Shown here: piece after piece, positions 25,535-33,884 of the stretch
Layout of the letters: each line of letters begins with the position of its first letter
Position numbering within the stretch: position 1 is the stretch's first letter
Assembly (NCBI GenBank): GCA_022426155.1
Contig: JAKMEE010000038.1
Coordinates: forward strand, 1-53,514
DNA length: 53,514 nucleotides
From: Candidatus Poseidonia sp.
Lineage (GTDB): Archaea > Thermoplasmatota > Poseidoniia > Poseidoniales > Poseidoniaceae
Direction of reading: 5' to 3'
The notes under the pieces: model-generated
Told to the model about the DNA's origin: nothing
Databases searched by the model: none
Seen by the model: only the letters and a program-made list of their open reading frames with translations
Position numbers and translations under genes: made by a program

Positions 25535-26494
25535 ATGTCTGATGAAATGCAACCTCCTGCCTCCACCGAGGAACAACAAATTCGTCGAGCAAAAATGCTC
25601 GAAGAAATGATGAATGCTGCTATGACTTCAGTTCGTGCAGCAAACTTTGTTCACACAATCATCGAACAAAATCAAGACCGCATGGTTCTGGGCGAGGATG
25701 GTCAATTATTTGTCTTAGGAACCCTAGCAACATATTCAGTTGACCTCAATGCCTTTTTGGACAAATACAAGAATCCATTCGGCTATCATTCCTTTGACAC
25801 AGTGAAAATCCACCCCCGAAACCGTCTCGTTGAGAAACCCGAGCCTGCTTGTGTGCAGGTACGAGTGCAAAATGAGATGCCAGCCTTCGATTTGTTGGGG
25901 GCCTATGTTCTCGGCCTGATGAACGATGAAAGAAATTGGCTTGAACACGATATGCGCCCCCTCCGAGATGCCCTATTCCGAATCTACGGGTATGCTCGAA
26001 GCCCCCTTACTCGTTCCCTTGAAGAATACATGAAGGTACATTACCAAGGCGTCTTCAATCATGATAAGGGAACTTTCAGTTTCCAAGGAAGCAACGGTTG
26101 GCGATGGCGTCTTTCCTTCAGCAACCCCCTCTCTACTGGCCTGGGTGTTCAATATCAAAAACCTCGTCAAACTTGGTGGAATCACTTGCTTCACGACCAT
26201 ATCAAAGAACTCACAGGCCATTATGACCTATCCGGTTTCTTTTCATCAGTGGAGTATCTGAGTCAATCCCCTGGAAATTTACGAAATACCAGCTCATGGG
26301 AATGCGACCCAATTTTCAAACGAAAGTTGGCTTTGATTTACCCTCCACTTCAACGTGAAATGGTTGATGTTTTGACTCAAGACAACTACACCCCCGAAGA
26401 AATTTACACCTTTTACGACGAACCCATCTCTGGCAATGAAGTGACCGCTGTGCGACTTCTTGATGATGAAATCCTTAGCATGGCTGTTGCTTGA
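25535..26494 (+). CDS. Hypothetical protein (319 aa)
   Basis: This is a soluble, well-composed protein with many aromatic residues. Its segments include RWRLSFSNPLSTGLGVQYQ, TWWNHLLHDHIKELTGHY and AAMTSVRAANFVHTI. There is no signal peptide and no membrane segment. No known family was recognised, and no catalytic motif stands out. The 35-base gap before it holds tttctttattag, a possible TATA element about 30 bases upstream of the ATG, so it may have its own promoter and a short leader. It ends five bases from the convergent tRNA-Arg gene. Confidence 0.7.
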   Translation: MSDEMQPPASTEEQQIRRAKMLEEMMNAAMTSVRAANFVHTIIEQNQDRMVLGEDGQLFVLGTLATYSVDLNAFLDKYKNPFGYHSFDTVKIHPRNRLVEKPEPACVQVRVQNEMPAFDLLGAYVLGLMNDERNWLEHDMRPLRDALFRIYGYARSPLTRSLEEYMKVHYQGVFNHDKGTFSFQGSNGWRWRLSFSNPLSTGLGVQYQKPRQTWWNHLLHDHIKELTGHYDLSGFFSSVEYLSQSPGNLRNTSSWECDPIFKRKLALIYPPLQREMVDVLTQDNYTPEEIYTFYDEPISGNEVTAVRLLDDEILSMAVA

Positions 26495-26499
26495 ACGAG

Positions 26500-26573
26500 C
26501 GGCCCCACCGCGATTCGAACACGGGTTCGAGGCTCCGCAAGCCTCTGTGATATCCAAGCTACACTATAGGGCC
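26500..26573 (-). tRNA. tRNA-Arg (anticodon GCG)
   Basis: Read on the minus strand, the acceptor pairs ggcccta with tggggcc (26567-26573 with 26501-26507), with one G-T pair. The discriminator is G. The anticodon stem gaggc/gcctc encloses ttgcgga, giving anticodon GCG. The T arm is ccgtg/cgcgg around ttcgaat. The variable loop is only four bases. No CCA is encoded and no intron is seen. It decodes CGC/CGU codons. Confidence 0.95.
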
Positions 26574-26595
26574 ACTTCGCCCCACCCGCCTCCCC

Positions 26596-26603
26596 AATAT
26601 AAG
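26596..26603 (-). promoter_or_regulatory. TATA box (box A) of tRNA-Arg
   Basis: On the minus strand the sequence reads cttatatt and is centred about 26 bases upstream of the tRNA 5' end, the standard archaeal distance. It is the only AT-rich stretch in a GC-rich leader. Because it is nearly symmetric it could also serve the plus-strand thioesterase gene, whose start is about 70 bases away. Confidence 0.6.
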
Positions 26604-26671
26604 CGCGAGGGTGAGTGGACGAGTGGGGAGATGAGCAAGGGTTCATTGAACTCCGAGTCGTCCATAGCATC

Positions 26672-27103
26672 ATGGCAGTGGAATTGCAACGCCCCGTTGA
26701 GTTCTCCATGATCGATATGGCTAACATTGCCTACTATCCCCGATTATTCGATCTTGCACACCGCTTTTTCGAAGCATCATGGGTCGAAATTTGTGGTATA
26801 ACTTACCCCGAAATCGTGCAAGGGATGGGCTTGGGATTCCCCGTTGTAAATACCGAGGCGGCGTTCCTTGGGCCCGTTCGGTACGGCGATACAATCACAG
26901 CGAAAATCGTGATTAAACATATTGGAACATCATCGCTGACTTGGGGGTATGAATTCCACAATCAACACCAAGAAATGGTTTGGCGTTCAACTCAAGTGAC
27001 GGTTTGCGTCAGCATGGATTCGATGGCAAGCACACCGATACCAAACGATCTCAGGGCTGGCCTTGAACAACACCTCGAGGTGACTGAAGATGGAAGCGAA
27101 TGA
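26672..27103 (+). CDS. Hotdog-fold acyl-CoA thioesterase (4HBT family)
   Basis: The product is 143 residues. The helix-start motif 'MIDMANIAYYPRLFDLAHRF' corresponds to the catalytic Asp region of 4-hydroxybenzoyl-CoA thioesterase-type enzymes, followed by AFLGPVRYGDTITAKIVI and a typical strand pattern. It hydrolyses acyl-CoA thioesters; the acyl group is not predictable. ATG 26672 fits the family N-terminus; GTG 26615 would add 19 residues. It overlaps the next gene by 14 bases, suggesting co-expression with that membrane protein. Confidence 0.85.
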   Translation: MAVELQRPVEFSMIDMANIAYYPRLFDLAHRFFEASWVEICGITYPEIVQGMGLGFPVVNTEAAFLGPVRYGDTITAKIVIKHIGTSSLTWGYEFHNQHQEMVWRSTQVTVCVSMDSMASTPIPNDLRAGLEQHLEVTEDGSE

Positions 27104-27698
27104 ACCCATTGAACAAGAGCACACCAACTCCTTTCTGGGAGAGGTTCGTCCTGACCAGAAGGGGCCGAAAAACATCGCAATCATTCTCGTTTTGAGCTCA
27201 CTTATCGTTGCAGGTTGCGCAGCTCAAGATTGGGTGCAACACCAAGGAGGCTTGACTGACGACCAACTCACGACCTACCTCTCAACGCAGAATAGCCAGG
27301 AAGGAGAACCAACCAGCATCGAAGATTTTCGAGATTTTGAATCAGAAGTTCAACAATCAAATGGGTTTCTCATTCGAAGTGTCGGGCTGGCTTTGACAAC
27401 ATTGTGTTTGATCATCGGTGGCGTGTTGCTGTACGGCCTGAAACGAAGTGGAGCGTATTTGTGCGTTACAGGGGCAGGCATTGGCCTCATTACGGGAGTG
27501 TATGGCAGTTTGTTGATCCAAGAGGCAGCGATAAACCACCTTGGAGAGGGTATGCTGCTGACCTACAAAATTTGGGTTTACCTCTGCGGCACCACGATGA
27601 GCCTTTGTCTCGCAATCGCAGCGTTGCCTCTACTGAACGTGCGAGCTCGCCTCGCACTTTCCCAAAAAGTCATTTTAACATTTGATGAATCTGAATGA
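27090..27698 (+). CDS. Four-helix membrane protein of unknown function
   Basis: The 202-residue product has hydrophobic segments at about residues 29-45, 96-116, 121-143 and 162-182. A hydrophilic loop of about 50 residues, rich in Gln, Glu and Ser, lies between the first two, probably outside the cell. No family was recognised. It overlaps the thioesterase gene, and its stop is one base from the stop of the convergent pentapeptide gene. Confidence 0.7.
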   Translation: MEANEPIEQEHTNSFLGEVRPDQKGPKNIAIILVLSSLIVAGCAAQDWVQHQGGLTDDQLTTYLSTQNSQEGEPTSIEDFRDFESEVQQSNGFLIRSVGLALTTLCLIIGGVLLYGLKRSGAYLCVTGAGIGLITGVYGSLLIQEAAINHLGEGMLLTYKIWVYLCGTTMSLCLAIAALPLLNVRARLALSQKVILTFDESE

Positions 27699-27699
27699 A

Positions 27700-28146
27700 T
27701 CATTCGCTCGGTTGGGGCCATTTTTTGTTTAAGGCCTTACGCAAATCATCGTCCATGATTGCATTCCACCAATCGCTACCTTGCCAAATAGCATATTTTC
27801 CTCTGATGCCCCGAAGGTCTGCTCCCGCAAATTTACAATTTCGGAAATTTGACAAATTCAAGCGGGCTTTGCGGAGGTCTGCTCTTCTGAAGTCGGATCC
27901 GTCAAAAGCAGACTTCATCAAATCAACTTCAACCATTGACGCCCGACTGAAGTTACATTCTGTAAAGTCACCTTCAGTCAAATCCGCTTTATCCAAGATA
28001 GAACGACGAAAGTTTGACCCAGAATGCCTCCCTTTCCGGATGTTTTCACCGGTGTGGTTTTGAAAAGACCAATCGAGTACAATGGCCTCTTCAGCCGTCG
28101 ATGAATCATCACGGGGGTCGCCTTGTCCACCCCCTGACATCACCAT
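27700..28146 (-). CDS. Pentapeptide-repeat protein
   Basis: From about residue 40 to 115 the product (148 aa) follows the A(D/N)LXX five-residue periodicity: NFRRS, ILDKA DLTEG DFTEC NFSRA, DFRRA DLRKA, NFRNC KFAGA DLRG. This folds as a right-handed quadrilateral beta-helix. Some members (Qnr, MfpA) mimic DNA and bind gyrase; most have no known role. ATG 28146 is preceded by gaggggat. It lies nine bases after the winged-helix gene and is thus in its operon. Confidence 0.85.
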   Translation of the reverse strand: MVMSGGGQGDPRDDSSTAEEAIVLDWSFQNHTGENIRKGRHSGSNFRRSILDKADLTEGDFTECNFSRASMVEVDLMKSAFDGSDFRRADLRKARLNLSNFRNCKFAGADLRGIRGKYAIWQGSDWWNAIMDDDLRKALNKKWPQPSE

Positions 28147-28155
28147 GGAATCCCC

Positions 28156-28653
28156 TCAAGCACTGGAGCGCTTATCGAGATGTGCTTGGCCTTCGGGTGT
28201 AAGGATTGCGAAACGATTTTTTTCGCCTTTGCGTTTTGGAACCACAAGGAAGTTACGTTCCTTGAGTCGATTAAGGTACAATGAGAGATTGCCAGGAGGA
28301 GCAATTCCAGCATCGTTGAACAAACCGTCAATTACCCGAGGAGGACTGTCTTCAATCCCCTCCACGCTTCGTAAGTAATGGATGGCCCCCAATACCTGGT
28401 CGGGTTTTCGCGTGAGTGAGCAATTTTCAAGCAGGGCTTTGAATGCAGAGCCGCGTTCTGGTAGGCCGGCCTCTCGTGCCGCATTGAGGGCTGCTTCAAG
28501 AGCGCCTTCACGCGCTACCCTAACCCTCTCGAGCAAGACCGTCCACGTGTGATCTCCTTTCATGGCGGCCAGTTGCTCATCAATTTGAATCGTGGATCCT
28601 TCTAAATCAATTTCAATGTCTCCTGCTTGAATGGATAAACGCAAAATTTTCAC
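28156..28653 (-). CDS. Winged-helix-like regulator candidate
   Basis: The product is about 165 residues with a GTG start (a TTG three codons in is the alternative; aaggag overlaps the GTG). The N-terminal 30 residues are beta (IQAGDIEIDLEGSTIQID). The middle is helical. The C-terminal half has NLSLYLNRLKERNFLVVPKRKGEKNRFAILTPEG split as helix then basic wing, typical of a winged helix. Regulation of its own operon with the pentapeptide gene is possible but not shown. Confidence 0.65.
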   Translation of the reverse strand: MKILRLSIQAGDIEIDLEGSTIQIDEQLAAMKGDHTWTVLLERVRVAREGALEAALNAAREAGLPERGSAFKALLENCSLTRKPDQVLGAIHYLRSVEGIEDSPPRVIDGLFNDAGIAPPGNLSLYLNRLKERNFLVVPKRKGEKNRFAILTPEGQAHLDKRSSA

Positions 28654-28682
28654 TCCTTTTCATATCAAGCAACATTCAATCC

Positions 28683-28692
28683 TTCATAATGG
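28683..28692 (+). promoter_or_regulatory. Possible promoter element before the 1439-aa protein
   Basis: The decamer ttcataatgg repeats the sequence seen before the ribosomal cluster. A start about 25 bases on would leave a leader of about 30 bases to ATG 28741. The gap is the divergent region between a minus-strand regulator and this gene. The sequence also occurs inside a gene, so confidence is low. Confidence 0.3.
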
Positions 28693-28740
28693 TATGTTGC
28701 AAGATTTCATACATGGATTGAACTATTTTGGCGCCCAAAC

Positions 28741-31700
28741 ATGCAAAACAGCCTTAACAGACGGGAATCAGCCATGGATAGAGGCCTTGATATGTTTCAC
28801 CGACACACCCTCGCACTCATCCTCACTTTGTTGTTAATCGGGCCGTCATGGTCTGTGATGTTAACCAGCGCCTCTGGGGGCAATGTTTCCGTGTTTGATA
28901 CAGGTTCAGTGTCTCAAACAGTGTCCATCTCAGGAACGAACCATACCTCAGTTGGCTTTGACCTCAATCGTGATACAACGATCACAACGGCAAATATGTT
29001 CATCAAGCCAGATGTAGGGGCGGAAAGCCCGGGTTCTTTGGTATTGGATTTAGATCAGGATGGGCAACCCGAATGGGCCTTTGATCAGCCCAATTATGGT
29101 GACTTCGGAGCCCAAAATACATTTGCAAACGGCCATTCAAATGATTCGGTTTACATCAATCAAACTTCACTGAATTCATCGAATTTCCTCATTCCTTATG
29201 GGTCATCGCTCAGCAGTGTTTCGATGGACATTGATTTTATTCCTGATGTATCCGCCGGCTTCCTTCCTCTTGGAGAATTGATGCATGTTGATGTCGGAGA
29301 TATTGACAATAACAGCCGTGATGAGGTGTTTGTTCTTTCTCAAGATAACGCCAGTACTGCTGTTGGTACAGCCTTCCAATACATCTCCTATAACTCAAGC
29401 ATTGGCATGGTCAACAGTTCTTGGGTCCCAACCTGTACCAATGCTACAGAATTGATGGTTGAAGATCTCAATAACGACGGCCATGATGACGTGATCAGCC
29501 ATGCCCCAAACGACGATATGTTGTGCATCCACACGTGGAACGCAACGTTGGCAGCCTATGCGTCCCAAGCCAATTATTCACTTCCAAGCTCCACCATCGC
29601 TCTTGATATTGCAGATTTCAAAGGTGACGGGTGGGCCAAATTGGTTACAATACGAAGCAACGGCATCGTGGCACTGCAAGAATATAGTAGCAAGAACGGA
29701 GGGTTTGGCTCATCTGAAACAGAGACGGTCAATCAAGAATCATCCCAAAACACCGCGACACTCACAGGGTTATTTGTTGCCCGGTTTGATGGTGCAAGCC
29801 AACCGTACAAGGCCATTGTCGTAGACCAAAGTGGATATTGCACACAACTTGTTTGGCAATCGAGCAGTCTTGTTCAGTTGAGCGGCCACTTTGATGGAAT
29901 CAATCCCAGTGCCATCGTAGGAGATTGGGATGCGGATGGGGATTTGGATTTCCTCTCATCAACAGCCAACGGCCACCGCACGGTCCAGAATCGTCTGGCC
30001 TTTGGATGGGACGAGGACTCCCATTGGGGCTCAATAGATTTGTCGAATGCAACAATCATCGACCATGATAACGACATGGATGCATCACTCCTAATACCAC
30101 AATTAGGTATTGAAGACGGGAACCCTGCGACCTTCGATGGAAATTTTACTGGGTATGGCTTCGACACATGGGGTAACAACCAAGGGGAAGTCGAAACCAG
30201 CAACCCCATCGTTCTTGCTCCGTGGACCAACCCCCGCTCCATCACTTTCGGCGATTTGGATGGTGACACAGTCCCAGAACAACTCGTGGTGGCGGGAGAA
30301 GGCAATCAGAAAGGTCTCTTCATATCTGCATGGCATCAAGTGGCATACGATATCGATCACAACGTCATGATGGACGTCTCCACCAAAGGATATGGAGGAA
30401 ACGGTTCCAATGGATTGGCACCGATTTCCATTGAGGACCCTTTCAATAATCTGACGTCCCAACTCAGCCCCCTGACATTTGGATGGGACAGTACAGTGGA
30501 TGGTTATGGTGTCGAAATGTCCTCTGTCAACCTCTCAATGTATTCAGCCACCTCAGGGACATTTGTTTTCTCAAACTTGAGTATCATTTATTCCCACGAT
30601 TTCTTCATTGACACTAACCCTTATGTGTCGTCTAACTTGACCAACGTTCTGAATCAACAGATGACTGCAGGCACAACGACCCTGAACATTCCTCTTTTAT
30701 TCAATTCAAGTAAAAATGGAAGTTTTGTACTTCACACGCCTTCAGTTTCATACATTGATGGTGCACCCAATATCGCCCTACCGCCCGACCCTGTTCTCGA
30801 ATTAGTTGATGCTACTCCGGACCGAATTGAACTCAAGTGGCAAAATATGACAGACTTTGGAAACGATTTAATTGAATTTTCTGTTTTCAGGACCGAGGGG
30901 CTAGCCAATGAAACACCAACCTACTACACAGGCGCCCCCATCAACTTTACTGTAGACACCAATGTAGCCCCAGGTCAGACATTTACGTATTGGATTCAAA
31001 GCATCCATACCTACGGGGTCACGAGTAACCTCTCAGCTGGATTGACGGTCACGGTACCGTATCCTGTTCCAGCCTCCTATGTGCCGAATGTGACAGCATA
31101 CGATGTTGCGAACGACCAGGGCGGAGTGATGCAGGTTGATTGGTCTGAAGGAGATGCCTCCATCGTAGAGCACCGTCTTTACATCTCAAACACTTCCTTT
31201 ACGAGCATTGAGAATTTGAGCGCCGTAATCACCCTGAATTCATCCACTTTCAACACAACCACCACAACCGACAGCGATGGATTGAATTTGATAGATGCAA
31301 CAGCCTACTATGTCGCAGTTGTCGGCTTTGATCAATACGGAAACGCCTCATTAAACGTCACTTCCTTTGGACCTGTTTACACACGTAACGATACGGCATT
31401 ACCAACGAATTTGTCGGCAACCTTCGAGGGTTTTACTCAAGACAGCGCCCTTCCCATGACCCTTCTCAAAGCCAACGGGGCCCTGACAGCCTCGGCCACA
31501 CTCCTTCAAGGCGAAACACCCGTCGTTGGTGCTGAATTGGTGTTGCATGTGCTTGGAGAAAGCGACAATGTATCGACCATAGCAATGACCGATGAAAACG
31601 GAATAGCCACTTTCTCGATTGAGAAGCTAACCAGCCTTGGACCGCTTGAATGTATTGGAAACATGACTTTGCGGGTGGCCTATGAAGGTTGGACAGGCAA

Positions 31701-33060
31701 TCTCACCGCCCAACCTCATGAGGCTAGCCTAACGGAGTCTGAGGCTTTCGGAGTCATCGATATGACTCTGACCCCAACAAGTGAACCCATCCTCCTTATG
31801 GGTCAGAATCTGTTCTCAACTTTGATTTATGCCGATGCAAACGACCCCCTGCAGCAAATACTTCTTGTGAACATGCAGGTTGACTGGCACGTCCAATCCA
31901 GCGATAATCTTCCGTTGTCATCCGGAACGGCAGATGTTAGAGGCAACGAGATGAACATTGGCGGCTCGGGTGCATTGGATGCAACGCTCTACCTCCATCT
32001 CAACACGACTTACCCGCTCTATTACACTCCTGGGATGCAATTCACCATCGCTTTTGAAACAAGTTCTGAACCAGTTGATAATGAAACCAACACGACAGAT
32101 AATGAAACCAATACAACTCAAGAGCCGGACTTCCCCGATGCTACATTGCCAGGAACGATGAATTGTGAGATGGTAACTTACACGTGGAAGGAGAATGGCA
32201 CCGATGCCCCCATTACATGCACCATCACCAACCCGAACCCCTTCGACGTGATGGTTGGGTTCCAATGGAAGGTCGTCCCGGGCACGCCGCCCGCTATTGA
32301 ACTGGTTCACAACGAGGCAGACGGCAATACACCATCGCTCACCGCAAAGGCCAACGACACAGTTGACCTTACGTTCTCAATGGTCCGAAATGGCCCAACA
32401 GAGGGCATGTTCCCAGGTCTGCAGGGTGAAGGCTACATTGTCTATCTCACCTGTCTTGATTTCGGCGACAACGCTTGTGATACCATGACCACACCGACGG
32501 CATCTACCGAGGGAGAACTTCAGTGGACGCTTGGTGAACAACTTCAAGATACCACGAAAACTGATGATGCCAACGCTGAGGAGGACGATGCCTCAAGCCT
32601 GACCACCATTCTGCTTGGCGGCATCGGCGTCTTCATTCTCATCGGGGCAATTCTGGGTGGGGTGGTGTTAATGCGCTCCCGTACGAGTGAATTTGATGAG
32701 GACGACGAGGAAGATTACTACGACATGGTTGCCACTCAAGATGACGACAACCAGTCAACTCCAGTCGATCTTGGAACCGTTCGTTCATTGGATGACTTAA
32801 AGGCTGAAGGAAAAGAAATGCATGAAGACCCCCCTGAAGAATTGGAATCATCACTTCTTGGAAGCAGTGCTGATGCCTTTGAGAGCAGCGACTCGGTTGA
32901 AGCATGGACTGAAGGTCTCGAAGAATCAGCCGAAGAATCCGCTGAAGAGGACGATGGAATTTCAGTCGATGAAAACGGCACTGAGTGGTGGGAAGACGAA
33001 GAAGGCGTCTGGTGGTACCGCGAAGAAGGCTGGGAAGATTGGGCTGTTTGGGAAGAATGA
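28741..33060 (+). CDS. Large FG-GAP/FnIII surface protein (1439 aa) with C-terminal membrane anchor and acidic Trp-rich tail
   Basis: A signal peptide (LALILTLLLIGPSW...) follows a basic N-terminus. Residues about 180-520 hold FG-GAP/VCBS-like units (DVGDIDNNSRDEVFVLS, DLNNDGHDDVISHA, DWDADGDLDFLSS, FGDLDGDTVPEQLVVAG), Ca-binding beta-propeller blades as in integrins. Residues about 680-880 look like fibronectin type III repeats and about 890-1020 like Ig-type domains. A membrane helix lies at about 1288-1312. The cytosolic tail of about 125 residues is very acidic and ends with repeated Trp pairs. ATG 28741 is used; 28774 and 28792 are possible. It is likely a receptor or adhesin. Function inferred. 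Confidence 0.9.
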   Translation: MQNSLNRRESAMDRGLDMFHRHTLALILTLLLIGPSWSVMLTSASGGNVSVFDTGSVSQTVSISGTNHTSVGFDLNRDTTITTANMFIKPDVGAESPGSLVLDLDQDGQPEWAFDQPNYGDFGAQNTFANGHSNDSVYINQTSLNSSNFLIPYGSSLSSVSMDIDFIPDVSAGFLPLGELMHVDVGDIDNNSRDEVFVLSQDNASTAVGTAFQYISYNSSIGMVNSSWVPTCTNATELMVEDLNNDGHDDVISHAPNDDMLCIHTWNATLAAYASQANYSLPSSTIALDIADFKGDGWAKLVTIRSNGIVALQEYSSKNGGFGSSETETVNQESSQNTATLTGLFVARFDGASQPYKAIVVDQSGYCTQLVWQSSSLVQLSGHFDGINPSAIVGDWDADGDLDFLSSTANGHRTVQNRLAFGWDEDSHWGSIDLSNATIIDHDNDMDASLLIPQLGIEDGNPATFDGNFTGYGFDTWGNNQGEVETSNPIVLAPWTNPRSITFGDLDGDTVPEQLVVAGEGNQKGLFISAWHQVAYDIDHNVMMDVSTKGYGGNGSNGLAPISIEDPFNNLTSQLSPLTFGWDSTVDGYGVEMSSVNLSMYSATSGTFVFSNLSIIYSHDFFIDTNPYVSSNLTNVLNQQMTAGTTTLNIPLLFNSSKNGSFVLHTPSVSYIDGAPNIALPPDPVLELVDATPDRIELKWQNMTDFGNDLIEFSVFRTEGLANETPTYYTGAPINFTVDTNVAPGQTFTYWIQSIHTYGVTSNLSAGLTVTVPYPVPASYVPNVTAYDVANDQGGVMQVDWSEGDASIVEHRLYISNTSFTSIENLSAVITLNSSTFNTTTTTDSDGLNLIDATAYYVAVVGFDQYGNASLNVTSFGPVYTRNDTALPTNLSATFEGFTQDSALPMTLLKANGALTASATLLQGETPVVGAELVLHVLGESDNVSTIAMTDENGIATFSIEKLTSLGPLECIGNMTLRVAYEGWTGNLTAQPHEASLTESEAFGVIDMTLTPTSEPILLMGQNLFSTLIYADANDPLQQILLVNMQVDWHVQSSDNLPLSSGTADVRGNEMNIGGSGALDATLYLHLNTTYPLYYTPGMQFTIAFETSSEPVDNETNTTDNETNTTQEPDFPDATLPGTMNCEMVTYTWKENGTDAPITCTITNPNPFDVMVGFQWKVVPGTPPAIELVHNEADGNTPSLTAKANDTVDLTFSMVRNGPTEGMFPGLQGEGYIVYLTCLDFGDNACDTMTTPTASTEGELQWTLGEQLQDTTKTDDANAEEDDASSLTTILLGGIGVFILIGAILGGVVLMRSRTSEFDEDDEEDYYDMVATQDDDNQSTPVDLGTVRSLDDLKAEGKEMHEDPPEELESSLLGSSADAFESSDSVEAWTEGLEESAEESAEEDDGISVDENGTEWWEDEEGVWWYREEGWEDWAVWEE

Positions 33061-33116
33061 ATGAGGCGTGAGCCTTTTGATAGGCCGCCGTCTGGAACCA
33101 AATCGGAGGACCAATA

Positions 33117-33875
33117 ATGGATGCGAATCTCCAATCTTACGCTTTGGTTTTGCACAAGGATGCAGACCCTACGACAGGTGGAGTGGCCATTTGCGGTTTT
33201 ACCACAGCGGGAATGGTCGGAGTTATTGCGGCCTCACACATCATCAAAGAACTCAAACTCAAACAATTGGGAACCGTCATGAATGCAGAATTCCCAGCGG
33301 TTGCTCTGATCCACAATGAAATTCCCAAGCACCCCGTGCGTGTCTACCAAGGAGATGGCATTGGCGTCTTCACTTCAGAAATACAATTTGGGACAGAAAC
33401 GGATATCCCGTTTGCCACCACAGTCCTCGATTGGTTCACTCGTGGCGGCTTTGACCAACTCATCATCATCGACGGATTGGTTCGTCCAGAGAAAGAAATG
33501 ACGCAGGACGCTTTGTTTGGAGTGGGCTCGTCCCCACGTACCCGTGATCAACTCAAGGGATTGGATATTGAACCAATCCAGCAAGGTATCGTCGCGGGCA
33601 TCACTGGCTTTTTGCTCGGAGAGGGCGACCGATTAGGCATTGATATCACGGCTCTCTTATCGGAGGCCAATCCAATGTATCCCGACGCCCGAGCGGCTGC
33701 CATAGCGGTGGAAGCTGTCTGCGACATCACTGGTCTTGAAATCCCCCTCTCCGACCTTCTTGAAAATGCACGTGCGATAGAAGACAATGTCCGAAACATC
33801 ATTGAAAACGCATCTCAAATGCTCCCAGCACCCGAGCGAGACAACGTAACCGACATTGATCCCTCGTTCGGCTAA
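33117..33875 (+). CDS. PAC2-family (proteasome assembly chaperone-like) protein, second copy
   Basis: The 252-residue product has the same layout as the PAC2 protein at 19493: GGVAICGFTTAGMVGVIAAS, AEFPAVALIHNEIPKH, GIVAGITGFLLGEG and the PDARAAAIAVEAV segment. Both should form PAC2-like chaperones for the 20S proteasome. Here the C-terminus is DPSFG, with Phe where the other has Tyr, so it lacks a strict HbYX motif. ggagga lies seven bases before the ATG. It is co-directional with the large surface gene (56-base gap) and convergent with trm1. Confidence 0.9.
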   Translation: MDANLQSYALVLHKDADPTTGGVAICGFTTAGMVGVIAASHIIKELKLKQLGTVMNAEFPAVALIHNEIPKHPVRVYQGDGIGVFTSEIQFGTETDIPFATTVLDWFTRGGFDQLIIIDGLVRPEKEMTQDALFGVGSSPRTRDQLKGLDIEPIQQGIVAGITGFLLGEGDRLGIDITALLSEANPMYPDARAAAIAVEAVCDITGLEIPLSDLLENARAIEDNVRNIIENASQMLPAPERDNVTDIDPSFG

Positions 33876-33884
33876 CGTATTACG

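Noticed and set aside
26567-26640. A second tRNA in the leader
   Set aside because: No second set of paired arms was found; only the tRNA-Arg fold is complete.
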